A stretch of 64,000 bases of DNA from Burkholderia diffusa (GTDB taxonomy: Bacteria > Pseudomonadota > Gammaproteobacteria > Burkholderiales > Burkholderiaceae): the NCBI RefSeq assembly GCF_902499115.1, contig NZ_CABVPN010000022.1:78525-142524 (forward strand). Direction: 5' to 3'. The number at the start of each line of letters is the position of its first letter. Positions within the stretch are counted from its first letter, which is position 1. Under the pieces are notes generated by a model. That model did no database searches. It saw only the letters and a program-made list of their open reading frames with translations, and had not been told where the DNA came from. This document shows positions 43,990-52,877 of this stretch, in pieces. Made by a program: the position numbers and the translations under genes.

Positions 43990-44382
43990 TCATGCCTCCG
44001 CGCGCGGGTTGATCGCCAGTGCCTGCGCCACGCAGGAAGCCGGCCTGGCCTGAATCAGTTCGACGGCGAGCCCGTCGGGCAGGCGAAGCCAGTTCCGCCC
44101 TTGCGGCATTTCCGACACGCCGAACCGTTGTGCCGCGGCCAGCGCGGCTTCCAGGTCTTCGCACATCACGCCGAGATGCGCGAGCCGGCCTTCCGGGCCA
44201 TCGTGTTCCGGCGCGTGGATGAACTGCAGGCCGCCGAGCGTCCAGTACTGCCGCGGCGCGTCGAGCGTGCCGTCCACTTCGCGCAGGGTCATGCCGAGCA
44301 CTTCCTCGAAGAAGCGGATGTGCCAGCGGATGTCCTTCACCCAGATCGCAACGTGTTCGAGATAGGCTTTCGTGGCATTCAT
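43990..44382 (-). CDS. VOC/glyoxalase-family protein
   Basis: A 130-residue vicinal-oxygen-chelate protein with two beta-alpha-beta-beta-beta halves: YLEHVAIWVKDIRWHIRFFE at the start with the first metal histidine, and LAHLGVMCEDLEAAL in the middle. The likely last metal ligand is the glutamate in DGLAVELIQA. Family members include glyoxalases, epimerases and dioxygenases; which one applies cannot be told. It overlaps the PanE-like stop by four bases. Confidence 0.8.
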   Translation of the reverse strand: MNATKAYLEHVAIWVKDIRWHIRFFEEVLGMTLREVDGTLDAPRQYWTLGGLQFIHAPEHDGPEGRLAHLGVMCEDLEAALAAAQRFGVSEMPQGRNWLRLPDGLAVELIQARPASCVAQALAINPRAEA

Positions 44383-45329
44383 GCGGCGGCCTCCTGCCGT
44401 TGGCGATCGGCCATCGCGCGTTCCAGCCCCTTGATGCAGGCGACGAGCGTTGCATTGACCGGGGTCGGCACGCCGTAGCGCTGCCCCCAGCGCACGACCG
44501 AACCGTTGATGAAGTCGATTTCGGTGATCGAGCCCTTCTCGAGGCTTTGCAGCATCGACGTCTTGAAGGTCGCGGGGAGCCCCTCGGCGGCGAGCGTCCA
44601 GGCCTGTTCCGGATCGGTCATCGACAGCTTGACGCCGGCCGCCTGCGCCGCCGAGATCGCCTCGGCCACGGCCGCGAGCGACGTCGCCTTCAGCAGCGGC
44701 TCATCGTAAAGCTGCCCGTAGGTGAGGCCGGTAAGGCCGGTCAGCGCACCCGTCGCGACATTCACCAGCAGCTTGTCCCACATGGTGCCGACGATGTTGT
44801 CGCTGATCGTCGTGGCGAGGCCGGCGGCATCGAACGCGGCGGCGATTGCCTGCACGCGCGGTGTGATGCGGCCGTCGAGTTCGCCGATATAGGTGTACTT
44901 GCCGATCACGCCGGATTCGATATGGCCCGCGCCGCGCAGCACGCCGCCGACGTAGGTCTTGCCCGCGAGGACGCGCTCGCGGCCGACGACGTCGATCAGG
45001 ATGTCCTCGTGTCCGAGGCCGTTCTGCAGCGACAGCACGGCGGTATCCGGACCCACCAGCGATTGGGCGCCGCGGATGGCCGCGTCGGTTTGGAACGACT
45101 TGACCAGCACCACCACCAGGTCGGCCACGCCGACATCGGCAGCCTGAGTCGTCGCGTGGACGCGTACGTGGCGGGTGCCGCCCGCGTCGTCGACGCGCAG
45201 GCCGTCACGGCGCATCGCATCGACGTGTGCAGGCGAGCGGTCGATCAGCCAGGTCTCGTGGCCGCCTTGGGTAAGGGTGGCGCCGATCGCGCAGCCCAGC
45301 GCGCCAGCGCCCAGAATTGCTATTTTCAA
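44379..45329 (-). CDS. Ketopantoate reductase-family 2-dehydropantoate 2-reductase-like protein
   Basis: A 316-residue PanE/ApbA-family NADP-dependent reductase. The N-terminal motif is IAILGAGALGCAIG; the catalytic lysine region TMWDKLLVNVATGALTGLTG lies near residue 185, and the C-terminal helix domain ends with SVVRWGQRYGVPTPVNATLV. The start is taken as TTG 45329 because a perfect AAGGAG lies six bases before it; an ATG at 45353 lacks one. In this operon it more likely reduces a 2-oxo acid intermediate than makes pantoate. It is the first gene of the leftward operon. Confidence 0.83.
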   Translation of the reverse strand: MKIAILGAGALGCAIGATLTQGGHETWLIDRSPAHVDAMRRDGLRVDDAGGTRHVRVHATTQAADVGVADLVVVLVKSFQTDAAIRGAQSLVGPDTAVLSLQNGLGHEDILIDVVGRERVLAGKTYVGGVLRGAGHIESGVIGKYTYIGELDGRITPRVQAIAAAFDAAGLATTISDNIVGTMWDKLLVNVATGALTGLTGLTYGQLYDEPLLKATSLAAVAEAISAAQAAGVKLSMTDPEQAWTLAAEGLPATFKTSMLQSLEKGSITEIDFINGSVVRWGQRYGVPTPVNATLVACIKGLERAMADRQRQEAAA

Positions 45330-45428
45330 TGGCTTCTCCTTGACGTATGGCATCACGATAGGAGTCGCCGCTCATGCCGACAATGCAATGGATACAATGA
45401 CATCATTGCCACGGACAATAACGCCACG

Positions 45429-46331
45429 ATGCCCGCCGACCTGCCCGACCTGAAGCTGCTTCAGCTTTTCGATCTCCTGTACGACGTGCGCAGCGTCACG
45501 CGCGTCGCCGAGCAACTGGGCCAGAGCCAGCCGACGGTCAGCATCTGGCTGGGGCACTTGAGGGAACACCTGCACGATCCGCTCTTCATCCGGACACCCG
45601 GCGGCATGGCGCCGACACCGCAAGCCGACGCGCTGATCGGGCCATGCCGGGAAATTCTCGAATCGCTTCGGCGCTTCACCGCATGGGAGATCGCATTCGA
45701 TCCAGCGACGGCCCAGCGACGCTTTCGTATCTGCATGACCGACGCGAGCCACATCACGCTGCTTCCAAGGCTGCTGGCCCATGTCCGGGCGCAGGCGCCC
45801 GGCGTCCGGCTGGAAGTCGCACGGATCGACGGCAATACGGAACGCGTGCTCGAATCCGGCGAAGCCGATCTCGCGATCGGGTATGTGCCGTGGCTGGGTG
45901 GCGGCATTTATCAGCAGAAGCTGTACGACCAGGACTGGGTATGTCTGGCCAACCGGCATCATCCGAGGATTCGCGGCCGCCTCGGGGCCAAGCAGTATCG
46001 TTCCGAAGGACATGTCGCCATCACCGCGGGAACCGGGGCGCAACTCCTCGAACAGGCGCTGCGGCAGGCGCGCATCGAGCGAGACGTGGTGCTGGAGTTG
46101 CCGGGTTTTCTGGGTCTGGGTGCGATCGTCCAGACGACCGACCTGATCACGACGCTACCCCGTCATATCGGCCAGACACTGGCTCAGGCGAGTGATCTGG
46201 CGGTTCATGCGTGTCCGATCCCGGTCGACGGGTTTGCGGTACGGCAGCATTGGCATGCGCGATATCACCATGAGGCAGGCAACCGGTGGCTGCGCGGCGT
46301 CGTGATTCAACTGTTCGGTGCATCGCAGTGA
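45429..46331 (+). CDS. LysR-family transcriptional regulator
   Basis: A 300-residue LysR protein of the NodD/LinR-like group. The HTH is clear (SVTRVAEQLGQSQPTVSIWL) and is followed by RLRE-type linker and PLFIRTPGGMAPTPQA, then an effector domain. ATG 45429 is chosen because it begins just before the family N-terminus. It is divergent from the PanE-VOC-MaoC-CaiB-AroE-AroQ operon with only about 100 bases between starts, so that operon is its likely target. Confidence 0.87.
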   Translation: MPADLPDLKLLQLFDLLYDVRSVTRVAEQLGQSQPTVSIWLGHLREHLHDPLFIRTPGGMAPTPQADALIGPCREILESLRRFTAWEIAFDPATAQRRFRICMTDASHITLLPRLLAHVRAQAPGVRLEVARIDGNTERVLESGEADLAIGYVPWLGGGIYQQKLYDQDWVCLANRHHPRIRGRLGAKQYRSEGHVAITAGTGAQLLEQALRQARIERDVVLELPGFLGLGAIVQTTDLITTLPRHIGQTLAQASDLAVHACPIPVDGFAVRQHWHARYHHEAGNRWLRGVVIQLFGASQ

Positions 46332-46410
46332 CCTGCGGCTCTGGCGTTCGCGAGGGACGCCAGACGGGCCGGCACCTGGCTGGATGCAAAACGTCCGTCG
46401 AGCGGTATTT

Positions 46411-46462
46411 TTCGACGTTTTGCGTCGAAGTTCGATGCGGTTGAGATTTTTTTAGTCGCATC
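46411..46462. promoter_or_regulatory. Two adjacent inverted repeats upstream of the amino-acid locus
   Basis: TTCGACG-TTTTG-CGTCGAA (46411-46429) is a perfect 7-bp inverted repeat. Just after it GATGCG (46434) and CGCATC (46457) flank an AT-rich centre with seven T residues. They lie about 100-150 bases before the first gene of the locus and may be operators (the AT-rich one fits Lrp-type binding) or the LysR gene terminator. Confidence 0.4.
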
Positions 46463-46558
46463 GAGGCGATATGATTTCTCCAGCCCCAACATAGTCGGCC
46501 AAACCATGAAGCGCGCCAGCATCGCTGCGACGCGGCCCCGCAAGCACGAGAGAGTTGT

Positions 46559-47239
46559 ATGCCGGACACGCCAATCGTCATCGTTGAACACGCCCGCAGG
46601 CGAACCGCTCAAGTCCGGGCCGGCGACGTCCCCGCCGCCTTGCAGGATGGTCCCAAGTGGGTGTGCAGGATCGTCCCGGAGCACGCGCAGCAGTCCCGCG
46701 AAGGGCACCGGTCCGCTGCAAGCGCGGCTGAAGTGCTCGGCCGACTGAAGCCTGCGAACGTCGTTTTGACGGACCCTGTCCCGAGCGCCGGCGGCTGGCT
46801 GGCGCGTGCTTCGACCGACGGGGCCGGCCGGTGTCGCGCCTATGCGCATCTCGGGGCGGACCGGGTTCTCGAGATGGTCGGCATGCCGGCCGTCGGCCCG
46901 TGGCTCGACGAGCACGACACCTGGTGGCCCGGCGCGTACGAGTTGCCGCTGCTCGAACAGTTGTCCGCGAACGCGTCGCCTCTGCGCGACCTGCTCGGTG
47001 CGACTGCATCCGCCCATCTGATGATGAGCCTGACCGAAGTCGACGGCACTGCACTCGTGACCGAATCGGACGATGGCATCGAGCGTCCGTTCCGAATTCC
47101 CGCGGGTGTGGATACGATCCATTTCGCACCAGTACGTATCTGCGGGCCAGCGGCGCAGTGGCGCGAAACGCTCGTTACCGCGTTCGACCGTGTCCGGCAT
47201 CTGGTCGGGCTCAGATCGGCGCGCCCTTTCTATCTTTGA
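46559..47239 (+). CDS. Hypothetical protein at the head of the amino-acid locus
   Basis: A 226-residue protein I do not recognise. It has no signal peptide or membrane segment and is acidic to neutral. Notable parts are VVLTDPVPSAGGWLARAS, HLGADRVLEMVGMPAVGP, a tryptophan-rich WLDEHDTWWPGAYELPLLEQ and the end RHLVGLRSARPFYL. Codon use matches its neighbours, so it looks like a real gene. It precedes the Lrp regulator by 30 bases and probably shares its transcript. Its constant association with homoserine dehydrogenase clusters elsewhere would be the best clue to function. Confidence 0.65.
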   Translation: MPDTPIVIVEHARRRTAQVRAGDVPAALQDGPKWVCRIVPEHAQQSREGHRSAASAAEVLGRLKPANVVLTDPVPSAGGWLARASTDGAGRCRAYAHLGADRVLEMVGMPAVGPWLDEHDTWWPGAYELPLLEQLSANASPLRDLLGATASAHLMMSLTEVDGTALVTESDDGIERPFRIPAGVDTIHFAPVRICGPAAQWRETLVTAFDRVRHLVGLRSARPFYL

Positions 47240-47269
47240 CGCAAGCACCCGTTTCCGGCAGGCCACGCC

Positions 47270-47767
47270 ATGACCGACGCACTCGACTCCTTCGACCGCA
47301 AGATCCTGAATATCGTCCAGCGCGATTGCACCGCGACTGCGGATGCCATTGCCGAACGAATCGGCCTGTCCACGTCGGCCGTGCAAAAGCGGCTGAAGCG
47401 CATGCGCACCGAAAAGATCATTTCGGCGGAAATCGCGGTGGTCGATCGCGCGGCGGTCGGCAGGCCGATGACGTTCATCGCGGCGATCGAGATCGAACGC
47501 GAAAACTACGAGACGGTCGCCCGGTTCCGCGAGTGGTCGAAGGCGCATGACGAAATCCAGCAGATCTACTACGTGACCGGCTCCGTCGACCTGATCGCGA
47601 TCATCACCGCGCACGACGTCGAGGCGTACGACCGGCTGTCCGCGCGGATCATGCAGAGCAATCCGATGATCCGCCGGATCAACACGAATGTCGTGCTGAG
47701 CGCGGTCAAGGTCGGGCTGTTCGTGCCGGTCGACAAGGACGGCGACGACGAACCGTCGGCCACCTGA
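47270..47767 (+). CDS. Lrp/AsnC-family transcriptional regulator
   Basis: A 165-residue Lrp-type regulator. The N-terminal HTH reads LDSFDRKILNIVQRD and ADAIAERIGLSTSAVQKRLK; the C-terminal RAM domain holds the effector site near YYVTGSVDLIAIITA. It lies immediately before the homoserine dehydrogenase gene (150-base gap that must hold a promoter, with an AT-rich TTTGAAAATCGATTCGCA near 47857) and is the likely local activator, sensing the amino acid that is degraded. Confidence 0.9.
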   Translation: MTDALDSFDRKILNIVQRDCTATADAIAERIGLSTSAVQKRLKRMRTEKIISAEIAVVDRAAVGRPMTFIAAIEIERENYETVARFREWSKAHDEIQQIYYVTGSVDLIAIITAHDVEAYDRLSARIMQSNPMIRRINTNVVLSAVKVGLFVPVDKDGDDEPSAT

Positions 47768-47917
47768 CGTACTCGTTTCGCGCGGGACGGGCGATCCGTC
47801 CGTCCCGCATTACAAACCGCAACGGATGATGACTTGAATCGGGCGAAACGCCTAATTTGAAAATCGATTCGCATAACTAACCTGTGTCGTGTCGTCAATG
47901 AACAGGAGAAGATCAAG

Positions 47918-48997
47918 ATGGAACTCAAACTGGCACTGGTCGGTTTCGGCGGAGTCAATCAGGGACTCGTCGATTTGCTCAAAAAGAAGCGTGCGATGCT
48001 GGGTGCGGCGGGACTCGACGTATTGGTGACGACGGTCGCCGACCTGCGGCTCGGGATCGCGACGAATCCTCGCGGTATCGCGCTGGACGTCCTCGACGAA
48101 ACCGCTCGGCGGGGTGTCGATGCCGAAGCGCTGCGTCGCGATCCCGGCACGCTGGTGTCGCCGGACGTCAGCCTCGGCGCGGTGCTGAAGGCCATCGCGT
48201 CGGAACACGTGGATGTCGTCATCGAGGCGACCTTCACCGATCCGAACACCGGTGAGCCCGCGCTGTCGCATTGCCGTACCGCGCTCGAATGCGGCAAGCA
48301 CGTAATCACGACCAACAAGGGGCCGATCGCGCTCGCGCAGCCGGCACTGGCGCGGATCGCCGCGCAATCGGGTGCTTGTGTGATGTACGAGGGCACGGTG
48401 ATGAGCGGCACGCCGGTGCTGCGGCAACTAGCGACCTCGCTGCGCGGCTGCGACATCCACGGCTTCGCCGGCATCCTGAACGGCACGTCGAATTACGTGC
48501 TCGGTGAGGTCGAGGCCGGCGCGAGCTTCGATGCGGCGATCCGGGATGCGCAGCAGCGCGGCTATGCGGAGGCGAACCCGGCGGCTGACGTCAACGGTTC
48601 GGACGTACAGCTGAAGGTCGTCATTCTGGCGAACGCATTGTGGAATGCCGGCCTCAAGCGTGGCGACGTGACGTGCCGCGGCATCGTGGAACTGACGGAG
48701 CACGACGTGCGCGCAGCGGCGGCGGAGCGCACGTCCTGGCGGTTGATCGGATCCGCCATCCGCCATCCGGACGGCACCGTTACCGCGAGCGTCGAACCGC
48801 GCAAGCTGCCGGCCGGCCATCCGCTGCTTGCCGCGAGCGGCGTGACGAATGCGATCACGTTCGACACCGACGTGCTCGGCGGCGTGACGATCAGCGGGCC
48901 GGGTGCAGGCCGCGAGGAAACGGCGTTCGCGATCCTCTCCGACCTGATCGAACTGGCGGACAGGATTGGCGCAGCCTCGCACGAGGTGACGGCATGA
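47918..48997 (+). CDS. Homoserine dehydrogenase (probable catabolic form)
   Basis: A 359-residue homoserine dehydrogenase without the C-terminal ACT domain of the biosynthetic enzyme (about 430 residues). It has the NAD(P) motif LALVGFGGVNQGL, VITTNKGPIA, YEGTVMSGTPVL, the substrate block LNGTSNYVLGEVE and the catalytic Asp/Lys in GSDVQLKVVIL. Loss of the feedback domain and the linkage to an aldehyde dehydrogenase and an uptake system suggest it runs in the oxidative direction, homoserine to aspartate semialdehyde. GGAG lies nine bases before the ATG. It overlaps the next gene by four bases. Confidence 0.87.
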   Translation: MELKLALVGFGGVNQGLVDLLKKKRAMLGAAGLDVLVTTVADLRLGIATNPRGIALDVLDETARRGVDAEALRRDPGTLVSPDVSLGAVLKAIASEHVDVVIEATFTDPNTGEPALSHCRTALECGKHVITTNKGPIALAQPALARIAAQSGACVMYEGTVMSGTPVLRQLATSLRGCDIHGFAGILNGTSNYVLGEVEAGASFDAAIRDAQQRGYAEANPAADVNGSDVQLKVVILANALWNAGLKRGDVTCRGIVELTEHDVRAAAAERTSWRLIGSAIRHPDGTVTASVEPRKLPAGHPLLAASGVTNAITFDTDVLGGVTISGPGAGREETAFAILSDLIELADRIGAASHEVTA

Positions 48998-50424
48998 GCG
49001 CGCGCGATGCGGTGATGAGCGACTGCACGGCAGCCGGCGTAGCCGATGTTCGGTCGCCGTATGACGGCTCGATCGTCGGCCAGGTTCGTCTGTCGCGAGC
49101 CGATGCGGCGCCGGTCCTCGTCGAGCGCGCGCTCGACGGCGCGCGCGCGGCCGCAACCATGCCGCGCAGCCAGCGGGCCGACATCCTGTTTCGCGCAGCC
49201 GCGAGCGTCGAGGCACAAGCGGAGACATTCGCACGCACGATCGCGCTCGAAGCGGGCAAGCCGCTGCGGCAGGCCCGCAAGGAAGTCGCGCGCTGCGTGA
49301 ACACGCTGCGCCTGTCGGGCGAGGAAGCGAAACGACTCAACGGCGAGACGATCCCGTTCGACGGGTATCCCGGCTCGGAGGATCGCAGCGGCTACTACAC
49401 GCTGGAGCCGCTGGGCGTGATTCTCGCGATCACGCCCTTCAACGACCCGTTGAACCTCGTCGCACACAAGCTCGGGCCGGCGATCGCGACCGGCAATGCG
49501 GTCATCCTGAAGCCCTCGTTGCTCGCACCTCTGTCCGCACAGGCGCTCGTCGAGGTTCTGTGGGATGCCGGTGCGCCGCGCGCCGCGCTGCAGATCGTGC
49601 ACGGCGGCGCGGATATCGCGTCCGCTCTGGTGCGCGACCGGCGGATCCGGATGGTGACCTTTACCGGTGGCCCGCAGACCGGCGAGGCCATCACGCGCGA
49701 TGCGGGACTCAAGAAGATGGCGATGGACCTGGGCGGAAATGCGCCGGTGATCGTCATGGCCGACTGCGACCTGAAGGATGCCGCCGAATCGTGCGTGTCG
49801 GGCGCGTTCTGGGCGGCGGGACAGAACTGCATCGGCACGCAGCGGATCTTCGTCGCCGAGGCCGCGTACGAGCCGTTCGTGCGGTATTTCGTGGAACTGA
49901 CCGGCAGGATGGTCGTCGGCGATCCGCTGGACGATGCGACCGACATGGGGCCGATGATCGGCGAGGAGCAGGCGACGCGCATCGAGCGCTGGGTCGACGA
50001 AGCAGTCGCGGGCGGTGCGACGGTGCTGACCGGCCATCGGCGGCGCGGGGCGCTGTATGAACCGACGGTGCTCGCGGATGTGCCGCACGACGCGCGTGTC
50101 TGGACCGACGAGGTATTCGCGCCGGTCGTGACCATCGAGAAATTCACCGACCTGCAGCAGGCGCTCGACGCGGCCAACGCGTCGGAGAGCTGCCTGCATG
50201 CAGGCGTGTTCACCAACCGCCTGGAGGTGGCGCTCGGCGCGGCCGAGCGCCTGCAGGCGGGCGGCGTGATGATCAACGATTCGTCCGATTACCGCTTCGA
50301 CGGCATGCCGTTCGGCGGATTCAAGCATGGGTCGCTGGGTCGCGAAGGCGTTCGATTCGCGATGACGGAAATGACGCAGCCGAAGGTGGTCTGCTTCAGG
50401 CGCAACCGGCGGCTGTCGAGCTGA
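48994..50424 (+). CDS. Aldehyde dehydrogenase, probable aspartate-semialdehyde oxidation
   Basis: A 476-residue NAD(P)-dependent aldehyde dehydrogenase. The nucleotide site is ITPFNDPLNLVAHKLGPA, the catalytic cysteine is in FWAAGQNCIGTQR, and VTFTGGPQTGEAI precedes MAMDLGGNAPVIV, where the usual general-base glutamate of ELGG is aspartate. The ATG overlaps the homoserine dehydrogenase stop, so the two are coupled and the aldehyde is probably L-aspartate 4-semialdehyde, giving aspartate. No other aldehyde source lies in the operon. Confidence 0.82.
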   Translation: MSARDAVMSDCTAAGVADVRSPYDGSIVGQVRLSRADAAPVLVERALDGARAAATMPRSQRADILFRAAASVEAQAETFARTIALEAGKPLRQARKEVARCVNTLRLSGEEAKRLNGETIPFDGYPGSEDRSGYYTLEPLGVILAITPFNDPLNLVAHKLGPAIATGNAVILKPSLLAPLSAQALVEVLWDAGAPRAALQIVHGGADIASALVRDRRIRMVTFTGGPQTGEAITRDAGLKKMAMDLGGNAPVIVMADCDLKDAAESCVSGAFWAAGQNCIGTQRIFVAEAAYEPFVRYFVELTGRMVVGDPLDDATDMGPMIGEEQATRIERWVDEAVAGGATVLTGHRRRGALYEPTVLADVPHDARVWTDEVFAPVVTIEKFTDLQQALDAANASESCLHAGVFTNRLEVALGAAERLQAGGVMINDSSDYRFDGMPFGGFKHGSLGREGVRFAMTEMTQPKVVCFRRNRRLSS

Positions 50425-50504
50425 TGCGCAAGCGCGGGCCCCTCGCGGGCCGGCGCGGCGCGAACCGGAGCGGTGTGAGCAACGTATCGAAGAAGGAGTC
50501 GAGG

Positions 50505-51302
50505 ATGCCAGCAGCAATTCCTGCATGCAAACCGGCGGCGGACGCGCTGGTGGTCGAGGATATTCACAAGTCGTTCGGCGGTGTCGAGGTGCTGAAGGGC
50601 ATCTCGCTGACCGCGAAGAATCATGAGGTCGTGTCGATCCTCGGCAGCAGCGGGTCGGGAAAAAGTACGTTCCTCAGGTGCATCAACTTGCTGGAAATGC
50701 CCGACCGTGGCCGGATCTGCGTGAATGGCGAAACGCTCGCGCTGAAACGGGCAGGCCGCGACGGCGCGCTCGTCGCGGCCGACGCGCGGCAGGTGATGCG
50801 CGTGCGCCGCAAGCTTGCGATGGTGTTCCAGCAGTTCAACCTCTGGGCGCACATGACCGTGCTGCAGAACGTGATGTTCGTGCCGGTGCGCGTGCTCGGC
50901 GTGCCGAAGCGCGACGCCCGCGACAAGGCGATCGCGATGCTCGAACGGGTCGGGCTCGCCGGCAAGTGCGAACACTATCCGAACCAGCTGTCGGGCGGCC
51001 AGCAGCAGCGCGTCGCGATTGCACGAGCGCTCGCGACCGACCCCGACGTGATGCTGTTCGACGAGCCGACATCGGCGCTCGATCCGGAGCTCGTCGGCGA
51101 AGTATTGAAGGTGATGCGCTCGCTGGCGGACGAGGGGCGCACGATGCTCGTCGTCACGCACGAGATGGGATTTGCGCGCGAAGTCGCGAACCGCGTCGTG
51201 TTCGTTCACCAGGGACGAATCGAGGAAGACGGCAGTCCCGACGAGGTATTCGCGAGCCAGAAATCGCCGCGTTTCCAGAAGTTTCTGTCCAGCATCATCT
51301 GA
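50505..51302 (+). CDS. Polar amino acid ABC transporter ATP-binding protein
   Basis: A 265-residue HisP/GlnQ-type ATPase with Walker A LGSSGSGKST, the amino-acid-type FLRCINLLE, Q-loop VFQQFNLWAHMTV, signature LSGGQQQR, Walker B VMLFDEPTSALDPE and switch VTHEMGFA. ATG 50505 is chosen for the AGAAGGAG about six to eight bases before it. An upstream ATG at 50424 overlaps the aldehyde dehydrogenase stop. It forms one transporter with the next three genes. Confidence 0.9.
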   Translation: MPAAIPACKPAADALVVEDIHKSFGGVEVLKGISLTAKNHEVVSILGSSGSGKSTFLRCINLLEMPDRGRICVNGETLALKRAGRDGALVAADARQVMRVRRKLAMVFQQFNLWAHMTVLQNVMFVPVRVLGVPKRDARDKAIAMLERVGLAGKCEHYPNQLSGGQQQRVAIARALATDPDVMLFDEPTSALDPELVGEVLKVMRSLADEGRTMLVVTHEMGFAREVANRVVFVHQGRIEEDGSPDEVFASQKSPRFQKFLSSII

Positions 51303-51334
51303 TGCGGATTCAACGTCAACCGGAGGGGGAAATC

Positions 51335-52114
51335 ATGAAAAAGCTGCTTCAGTCGCTGTGCGTGGGCGCGGCATTGTTCGGTTCGGTCGCGCATGCCGAG
51401 CAGGTCGTGCGGGTCGGCACGCTCGCCGATTACGCGCCGTTCGAATACAAGGATGCATCCGGCAAGCTGCAGGGCATGGAGATCGACATCGGCAAGAAGA
51501 TGTGCGACACGATGAAGGTCAAGTGCCAGTGGGTGACGATGGATTTCGACGCGCTGATTCCTGCACTCAAGGCGAAGCAGATCGATGCGGTGCTCGCGCA
51601 AATGTCGAAGACGCCGGAGCGTGAGCAGTCGGTGGACTTCACGCGCATTTTCACGACGGCGCCCGTGCAGCTCGTCGCGAAGCAGGGCTCGGGCATCACG
51701 GACAACGCCGCCACCCTGCGTGGCAAGACGATCGGCGTTCAGACGGCATCGACGCACGAATCCTATCTGCGCCGCCGCCTGCCGGCGAGCAAGTCGGGGA
51801 TCAACGTGAAGGTCTATCAGACGCTCGACGAGGCGTGGCTCGATCTCGCGGCCGGGCGCGTCGATGCGGTATTTGCCGACAACACGGTCGCGTACGACTG
51901 GTTGACGAAGGCCGGCAGGAAGGAGGGTTTCGACTTCGTCGGCAAGCCGATCGCCGATGCGGAGATCTTTGGCGACGGTACGGCGATCGCGGTACGCAAG
52001 GGCGACGCGCCGTTGAAGGCGCTGTTCGACAAGGGCATCGCGCAGGTGCAGGCGGACGGCACGTTCGCCGCGGCCAACAAGCGCTATTTCCCGTTCAGCA
52101 TCGCGCCGCAATAA
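51335..52114 (+). CDS. Polar amino acid ABC transporter substrate-binding protein
   Basis: A 259-residue periplasmic binding protein: signal peptide MKKLLQSLCVGAALFGSVAHA with AHA cleavage, then the SBP_bac_3 fold (RVGTLADYAPFEYKDASGKL, MEIDIGKKMCD, ALKAKQIDAVLAQMSKTPER). Family members bind histidine, arginine, ornithine, glutamine or octopine. In this locus homoserine or a sulfur amino acid is possible; the pocket cannot be read from sequence alone. GGAGG precedes the ATG. Confidence 0.9.
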   Translation: MKKLLQSLCVGAALFGSVAHAEQVVRVGTLADYAPFEYKDASGKLQGMEIDIGKKMCDTMKVKCQWVTMDFDALIPALKAKQIDAVLAQMSKTPEREQSVDFTRIFTTAPVQLVAKQGSGITDNAATLRGKTIGVQTASTHESYLRRRLPASKSGINVKVYQTLDEAWLDLAAGRVDAVFADNTVAYDWLTKAGRKEGFDFVGKPIADAEIFGDGTAIAVRKGDAPLKALFDKGIAQVQADGTFAAANKRYFPFSIAPQ

Positions 52115-52180
52115 CCGCGCATCGGCACCGCGCGGGCGCCGGACGGCGGCCTGCGCGATCCGCGTCTTACACGGAGCGAC

Positions 52181-52864
52181 ATGACGATGGACATCTTGAT
52201 GAACTACGGGGCGCAGATCGCGGCTGGCGCGCTCGTCACGCTGGAGCTTGCGGTCGCCGCGCTGTGCGTCGGCATGCTGCTCGGCATCGCCGGTGCGTCG
52301 GCAAAACTGTCGAGCCTGGGGTGGCTCAGGCATGCGACCTATGCGCTGACCAATTTCCTGCGCGGCATTCCCGAGTTCCTGATCCTGTTGATCTGCTACT
52401 TCGGGCTGTCGCATCTGCTCAACGCGCAATTCGATGGCGCCATTGTCATCAGCCCGTTCTCCGCCGGCGTGATCGCGCTCGCCGTGGTGTTCGGCGCCTA
52501 TTCGTCGGAGATGTTCCGCGGCGCGTTCATCGCGGTGCCGGCCGGACAGATCGAGGCCGCGCGCGCGTACGGGATGACACGCCTGCAGACACTGTGGTAC
52601 GTGCGGCTGCCGCAGGCGTGGCGCATCTGCCTGCCGAGCCTGAACAACATGTGGCAGAACCTGCTGAAGGACACGTCGCTGGTGTCGATCGTCGGGCTCG
52701 AGGACATGTTGCGCAAGGCGAACATCGCCGCGCAGTTCACCAAGCAGCCGTTCGTCTTCTACGTGACGGTCGGAATCGTCTATTTCGGCTTTCTCGCCGC
52801 ATCCAACCCCGTGTTCGCGTGGCTCGAGCGCATCGCGGGCCGCGGTTACGCAAAACGCACCTGA
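52181..52864 (+). CDS. Polar amino acid ABC transporter permease (HisQ-like)
   Basis: A 227-residue permease with about five membrane segments. The EAA loop reads QIEAARAYGMTRLQTLWYVR followed by LPQAWRICLPSLNN. It pairs with the following permease as a HisQM-type heterodimer and docks on the ATPase at 50505-51302. Start ATG 52181 follows a weak ACGGAG. Confidence 0.88.
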   Translation: MTMDILMNYGAQIAAGALVTLELAVAALCVGMLLGIAGASAKLSSLGWLRHATYALTNFLRGIPEFLILLICYFGLSHLLNAQFDGAIVISPFSAGVIALAVVFGAYSSEMFRGAFIAVPAGQIEAARAYGMTRLQTLWYVRLPQAWRICLPSLNNMWQNLLKDTSLVSIVGLEDMLRKANIAAQFTKQPFVFYVTVGIVYFGFLAASNPVFAWLERIAGRGYAKRT

Positions 52865-52877
52865 AGAGGGCCATGTG

